From Geosiphon pyriformis (taxonomy: Eukaryota > Glomeromycota > Glomeromycetes > Archaeosporales > Geosiphonaceae): a stretch of 64,000 nt of DNA. Location: contig JAAOMT010000678.1 of the NCBI GenBank assembly GCA_016748015.1, positions 538,389 through 602,388 of the forward strand, read 5' to 3'. The notes below the pieces were generated by a model. That model worked only from the letters and a program-made list of their open reading frames with translations. It was not told where the DNA came from and made no database searches. Below, piece by piece: positions 59,148-64,000 of this stretch; position 1 is the stretch's first letter; each line of letters opens with the position of its first letter. Made by a program: the position numbers and the translations under genes.

Positions 59148-60227
59148 ATGTACCAGTTCATTATGTTCTGTTTATTGTTTAGCCTTCTGCCCCTCAATGG
59201 CATAAAGGCTTTACCCCGACCATCAGTTGGAAAAATTATTACAGTACAAGAAATTACACCAAAATTAGGAAAAGCTGCTGAAGGCTTTTGCATTACCGTA
59301 ATCGAACATGGGCCTACCGAAAAGATTCTTGATTTCCCCGATTCTTCAACTTCTAGCATGAACTTTGGATTCCCACATATCCCAGAAAAGCCTTTTTCAG
59401 GGCCAACAAGTTTCCACGGCTATCGGCAATGCTTCCCATCAATCTCGAAGCCTCTAAGACGAAAGCATCGCCATGAGCCTAACTTTCTGGCAGGTTATAA
59501 ATGGCTTCCTGATAGATTTCCAGATTTTACCCAATTGCCATCGGTATTTAGTTCAGAGCTTAGTGAGCCTGAATCTTTATTCTCATACGTAAAAGATTTA
59601 ACAAATTCCTTGGAAAAAGTTCCTGTCGCCGACAATTCTGAACCTTTGAAATTAGATGATATTGAAAATGAAAGCACTCCTGAGAGGAAAAATATTAGCC
59701 CAGCGCTTGATGAAGATTTTTCCTCAGACCAGTTTCATGATCCTGAAGGATCTCAAGAATCTCACGACTCTATCAAAGACAGAGCTGGAGCTTTAAATTA
59801 TAAGCCTTATCAAGGATGTGACATTCAATTATTTGAATTTCAGCAAGACTCTGAAGAGAGTGAGTTCCCAAATCGAACCAAGTCTAGTTTGATTCCCACA
59901 ACCACAGAGCTTACCGTTTGGTCTGAGAATATAAATTTCTTAATTACCTCAGAAACTGCTCCAATCGCCTATCCCGACTCATCCTTTATTGAAGAAGAAT
60001 CTAACTGTGCGCCTCATTTTGCTTGGTTCATCCCTAAAGACACACTTTCCTGCAACTTGAAAGTTGTTTTCAGGGAATTATTTTATCCGGCCGCACTTTT
60101 TGCCTGCATGTTAATTCTTATCCCTACTATCTACAGATTCGTTCAGAAGAGGGAAGATAGGCGAATTTCCTTTGCCCCGATGATTTTGTGTAATGGTGAG
60201 GATAAAAGAATGATGCAGAAGATTTAA
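59148..60227 (+). CDS. Secreted or type I membrane protein, tandem gene 3
   Basis: A single-exon gene of 359 residues from this start. I chose it because the protein then begins directly with a signal peptide (MYQFIMFCLLFSLLPLNGIKA), as in its paralogues. An earlier in-frame ATG (59085) would put 21 polar residues ahead of it. The ectodomain is acidic and Ser/Pro-rich with a few Cys and a basic cluster (KPLRRKHRHEP, about 107-117). The anchor reads FRELFYPAALFACMLILIP, and the tail VQKREDRR..FAPMILCNGE matches gene 2 (LQKKEYK..YSPTIFCYCE). Both ectodomains also start with a short similar strand (FTIVDQ, ITVIEH). No known domain. AATAAA lies 31 bp after the stop (60258-60263). Confidence 0.8.
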   Translation: MYQFIMFCLLFSLLPLNGIKALPRPSVGKIITVQEITPKLGKAAEGFCITVIEHGPTEKILDFPDSSTSSMNFGFPHIPEKPFSGPTSFHGYRQCFPSISKPLRRKHRHEPNFLAGYKWLPDRFPDFTQLPSVFSSELSEPESLFSYVKDLTNSLEKVPVADNSEPLKLDDIENESTPERKNISPALDEDFSSDQFHDPEGSQESHDSIKDRAGALNYKPYQGCDIQLFEFQQDSEESEFPNRTKSSLIPTTTELTVWSENINFLITSETAPIAYPDSSFIEEESNCAPHFAWFIPKDTLSCNLKVVFRELFYPAALFACMLILIPTIYRFVQKREDRRISFAPMILCNGEDKRMMQKI

Positions 60228-60772
60228 ACTTTTATTCCAAATCTCGTAAGCGTTTGGAATAAATTGTACTCCTAGCTTGTATTTTTAAAATATTAGTACA
60301 AAAGAGAAATTGAAAATTGTTTTATATAATAAAGAATAGCTTGTGATTAATATTTTTATGCCTTGAGAATCAACCATAAAAATTTAGCACATACGAATAT
60401 AACTATAAAATTTTACGTAAAAACGAACCATAATGGGTCAAATTAGATTTGGTCGGCCTGTTGTGTCAATTTTAAACGTTAGAAAAGAAGTATAACAGCT
60501 GACTTTTTAATGTCTGATTTGGAAAACTAAAATCGTTAGAGGGTCTCCTGCTGATCATTACCATTTTGAATGCACAGAATATGAGCACTCAATTTCGTCA
60601 TATCATACATAGACGTAACAGCAAAATAAATAAAACCTGAACAAATATGCGAGTGATTAATACTCATGCAACACTTCACTGATCTTCATTTTCCGCGTTA
60701 TAGCTTATTTTAATAGTGACTTGAGTTTTTGAAGTTATCAATCTGTATTTCCAAACATCCCGGGATTAACCT
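60228..60772. other. Spacer before the Sel1-like gene
   Basis: This is the 3' end of tandem gene 3 and the probable promoter of the next gene. No clear TATA box and no other gene are seen. Confidence 0.45.
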
Positions 60773-61888
60773 ATGGATACTTTTGAAGATGATCTCATGA
60801 AATCCTTGCTATTAATCGAGCCTGAAAAAAATCTACAACAAGTGCTTTACACGGCTGTTACTCGCGGTGAAAAGTCATTTTTTGCCCCAAGATTCTATCA
60901 ATTTTTCCAGCAAAACAGTTATGATGCCAAAAAAGTATTTCAGTACTTGTTAAATGGAGAAAACCAAAACAAATATGGATGCTTACTAGGTTGCTTTTAT
61001 GAACATGGAATTGGGACGGAAGTAGATAAAGAGGCTGCCTTCTTGCATTACAAAAACGCTGCTAACAATGGTGATGCGGTTGCTCAAGCTCTTCTTTCTC
61101 TTTGTTACTTTGATGGATGTGGCACCAAAAAGGATCAAGCTATGGCTTTTTATTGGTGTAAGAAATCTTCAGAGGCTGGATGCACTCGTGGTATGTGTAC
61201 TCTTGCTTACTGCTATAACTACGGTATCGGCGTGCAAAAAGATGAAAAACAAGGTTTTCAGTGGTGTCGATTATCAGCCGAAGGTGGAAATGCTGCGGGT
61301 CAATTTAATTACGGATTGCTTTATGAAACTGAAGATGCAAAAGATGAAGCTAAAAAGGAAGCTCTATATTGGTACCGGCGATCTGCTGAAAATGGCAATA
61401 GTTTTGGACAATTTGAATCGGGAAGATGTTATGAAAAAGGAATTGGCACTTCCATTGACCGAGAAATGGCTTTTTATTGGTATCAGAAATCGGCTAATGG
61501 GGGCAACTCTTCTGGACAATGTAATTTAGGCTTTTGCCATGAATTTGGAATTGGTACAGAGGTGAATATGCAGAGAGCTTTTTACTGGTATCAGAAATCT
61601 GCAGATCAAGGCGAAGAGCTTGCACAATATAATGTTGCGAATTGTTATCGGACAGGATCAGCAACAAAAAAAAATGAAACTAAAGCTGTTCTTTTATATA
61701 CTCGGTCGGCGTTAGCTGGTTGCGAGAGTGCCCAGTATATGCTTGGATTTAGTCATCAATATGGTCATGGAACGAAAAGAAATTTACATAAGGCTATGAA
61801 TTGGTATTTAAAAGCCTTTAGAAATTCCAACGACAATGCACACACTCAATTGCAGCTTCTTTTCAAACCACCAAGTTATTTTTTATAG
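60773..61888 (+). CDS. Sel1-like repeat protein
   Basis: An intact single-exon gene of 371 residues. After a roughly 65-residue N-terminus come eight Sel1-like repeats of about 36 residues (about 66-350), each close to the form AFYWYQKSA..GN..GQ..LG.CY..GIGT..D. Pairs of helices in such repeats stack into a curved solenoid that binds other proteins. Repeat 4 lacks the GIGT turn and repeat 7 has GSAT instead. In Rhizophagus many such repeats sit behind a protein kinase domain, but here no kinase precedes them: the N-terminus (MDTFEDDLMKSLLLIEPEKN) is unlike one and there is an in-frame boundary upstream. The protein is probably a cytosolic scaffold. It has no signal peptide. Confidence 0.93.
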   Translation: MDTFEDDLMKSLLLIEPEKNLQQVLYTAVTRGEKSFFAPRFYQFFQQNSYDAKKVFQYLLNGENQNKYGCLLGCFYEHGIGTEVDKEAAFLHYKNAANNGDAVAQALLSLCYFDGCGTKKDQAMAFYWCKKSSEAGCTRGMCTLAYCYNYGIGVQKDEKQGFQWCRLSAEGGNAAGQFNYGLLYETEDAKDEAKKEALYWYRRSAENGNSFGQFESGRCYEKGIGTSIDREMAFYWYQKSANGGNSSGQCNLGFCHEFGIGTEVNMQRAFYWYQKSADQGEELAQYNVANCYRTGSATKKNETKAVLLYTRSALAGCESAQYMLGFSHQYGHGTKRNLHKAMNWYLKAFRNSNDNAHTQLQLLFKPPSYFL

Positions 61889-64000
61889 TCATAAAATTAA
61901 TAAAAGAAACGGAAATTATTTTGGATAATTGTATTGATGCAAGATATTCACCCCCGAACAAAATTTGGGTAATTATTTATCATTCAAAACAATTCAGTAT
62001 TTCAAAGGATTATGCATTCATGCTAGAATATTCCATGTCAATTGCTTGACAATTTCAAAGAATTTGACGAAAAATAGAAAATTTTTACATATATGGGCTC
62101 TTGAGCTTTCGATAGATATCATTAGCATTTATAATGAAAGTTTAAATTAATTTTTCCAAAGAATAAACTTATATCAAGGTCAAACTTACAAAATTTTTAA
62201 ATGTTATAATTGGCTAGAACTTCTATCATTACTAATAATAATACTTTAATTTATTTTTAATTTATTTGTTACTGTTTAATTTATTGTTGTGAATTGAAAT
62301 AACAAATTAATCAATAGCTGAAAATAAAATTTAAGCAAATAAAAGAAGTAAATTGATTATGAAAATAATTTTTTTTCACATGACTTGTTTTTTTGACATA
62401 TTTTGTATGTTTTAGGTATTTAAGAATTTTATTAAAAATGATTACTCAAGTGAATATAACTTAATTATAATCACAAATTAATAAAGTTTTTGTTAAAAAA
62501 TTTATTAATAAAATAATATTACAAATAGCGATTTTAAAAGTGTAACCAAATTTTCTTAATAAAATTTTGATTGGTCCAAAAATGGTAACAAAGTTAAAAT
62601 AATTAAGCTTTAAACTAAAAATAAAATAAGCTAATATTATTGAATGTTTTAAATTGGAATTGCACAACACTTTAAAAAAATATGGTATTATAGAATAAAA
62701 TAAAATAAAAATTATTAAACAATAACTATCTTTTATAATAGTCAGTCTTATATTGGAAAGCTTTAAATTATACAGAAAAAAGTTGCACGGAAATAAATTT
62801 TAATATTAATTAAAATTATTATAAAATTATTAATAAATAGGATATACAAATATATTTTTATTATAATTAAAATATAAAAAATAAATCAGATTGAAATAAA
62901 TATTTTAATTAATTAAAAATGTATAACAATTAGTTATTTTTAATATTTGTCAATATTTATTATTAATTAATATTTTTACATATGGTTTTCAAATTTTATG
63001 CACATATTAAAATTAGCAAATATAAATAAATTATTTTAAAGATAAAAATAATTTATATCACCATTAAATTAAAAATATTAAACTAGAGAATTACACTTAT
63101 TAAAACAATTTTAATAAAATGCAATCCAATTGCTACTTATTTACACAATACTAAATATGTTTTATTATAAGTGCAGCTTACATACTTTCTATATATAATT
63201 AGCCACTTAAACCTTGTATTAAGATCATATTAAACTAAAATAAAACTAGAAAAAATTCCAATTATCTAATTTTATTTAAATTCTGGCTATGAAAAATGAA
63301 CTCGTTTAGCTAAAGTCTAATCTTATCAACATTTGATATTATATTAGAGTTCAACAATTTTCACAAAACAATTAACTAAATTATAGTATTTTTATTTATT
63401 ACAAAATTGTTTTCATTATTTGCAATATCTTTATATAATATGTACATATTACATTTTTTTTGGCTTTAGTAATACTTTTATACAAATCTGTAAAATTTTA
63501 CTAAAGAACTTAATTTTAGTTTCTACAATTTTCCAATTTTAAATTTGTATTTTAAACAAAAAGCAAAATAACAACCTAGATTATTATTATATTAATAAAC
63601 ATAATTAAGAATTCTATTAACAAACATAATTAAGAATTCTATTAACAAAAAAAAGATTTTACAGCCTTTTTTACCAATAATATACAATATTAGTTTTACA
63701 AAAGAACAATAACTTTGGCATATAATACAAATAACTTGATTTTAGATGTTAGTATAATAAAATAAATAAATTTGTAATTAAATACTAAATAATTAAAATC
63801 TTAACACTTATAACAGTATCAATATCCAAAAGTTTTTTTACCAAATATAACTCTTTTAAAGTATTAGTTTTAAAAATAGTAGTATTATAAGCTTTTTTAA
63901 ACTTAAAAATGACAATAATATATTTTTAATAACAATTATTATTAAAAAGCCAAAGAATAAAACCAGTTTGTTTACACATTTAAACAAATATATATTCCTA
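61889..64000. other. Right-hand AT-rich, CpG-poor flank
   Basis: From about 62150 onward CpG is nearly absent and no gene is seen. The composition matches 1-8.6 kb, which suggests decayed repeats again. Two direct copies of an AACATAATTAAGAATTCTATTAACAAA-like unit lie at about 63598-63648. Confidence 0.5.
63130..63252 (+). repeat. Diverged dispersed repeat, copy 2
   Basis: Partner of 7121-7240, sharing TTGCTA.TT, TACATACTTT.TATATATAATTA and a TAAAACTAGAAAAAA-like end in the same order and orientation. Confidence 0.4.

Noticed and set aside
61068-61529. Plus-strand 153-codon frame
   Set aside because: It overlaps the Sel1-like repeat gene in another frame and has no repeat structure of its own.

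Overview
The window is very AT-rich DNA that I read as nuclear DNA of an arbuscular mycorrhizal fungus (Glomeromycotina), most like Rhizophagus. Three things support this. There are several HMG-box genes of the MATA_HMG type with low-complexity tails, a family greatly expanded in Rhizophagus. A gene is built of Sel1-like repeats. A decayed LINE matches, as I remember it, the reverse transcriptase/RNase H family common in Rhizophagus. Short GT-AG introns (58-113 bp) and a eukaryotic tRNA-Arg confirm a nuclear eukaryotic context.

Layout. 1-8.6 kb: CpG-depleted DNA holding a LINE destroyed by C-to-T and G-to-A changes. 8.65-10 kb: an abrupt rise in GC with unrecognised coding-like debris. 10.5-24.9 kb: HMG-box gene 1 (minus), tRNA-Arg(ACG), HMG-box gene 2 (plus) and an HMG-like gene broken by one stop, separated by long gene-free stretches rich in microsatellites. 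27.0-29 kb (perhaps to 30 kb): decayed bacterial DNA carrying a pepP-type M24 peptidase and an endonuclease IV (nfo) remnant. In-frame TGA codons where Trp would fit suggest a mollicute source, for example the mycoplasma-related endobacteria that live inside these fungi. 30.8-31.7 kb: a Tc1-like element. 33-39 kb: noncoding DNA with trinucleotide arrays and a small inverted-repeat (MITE-like) element. 39.9-41.5 kb: a small two-exon HMG-like gene next to HMG-box gene 3. 42.4-44.3 kb: a second Tc1 remnant apparently split by a solo LTR. 44.3-49.4 kb: gene-poor. 49.5-50.25 kb: a three-exon F-box-like gene. 51.7-53.6 kb: pogo-like and Tc1-like remnants.

The right end is the gene-dense part, all on the plus strand: a four-exon class 3 lipase-like gene whose nucleophile elbow lacks serine (53.8-55.2 kb); three tandem single-exon genes for secreted or type I membrane proteins, two of them clearly related (55.6-60.2 kb); and a Sel1-like repeat gene (60.8-61.9 kb). 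From 62.2 kb the CpG-poor DNA returns and includes a stretch similar to one at 7.1 kb.

The HMG genes are probable DNA-binding regulators. The F-box and Sel1 proteins are probable adaptor or scaffold proteins. The lipase-like and tandem membrane proteins act at or beyond the secretory pathway. No metabolic pathway is encoded. The strongest candidates for something new are the decayed endobacterial insert, the tandem membrane-protein family, the Ser-less lipase and the RIP-like decay of the LINE.
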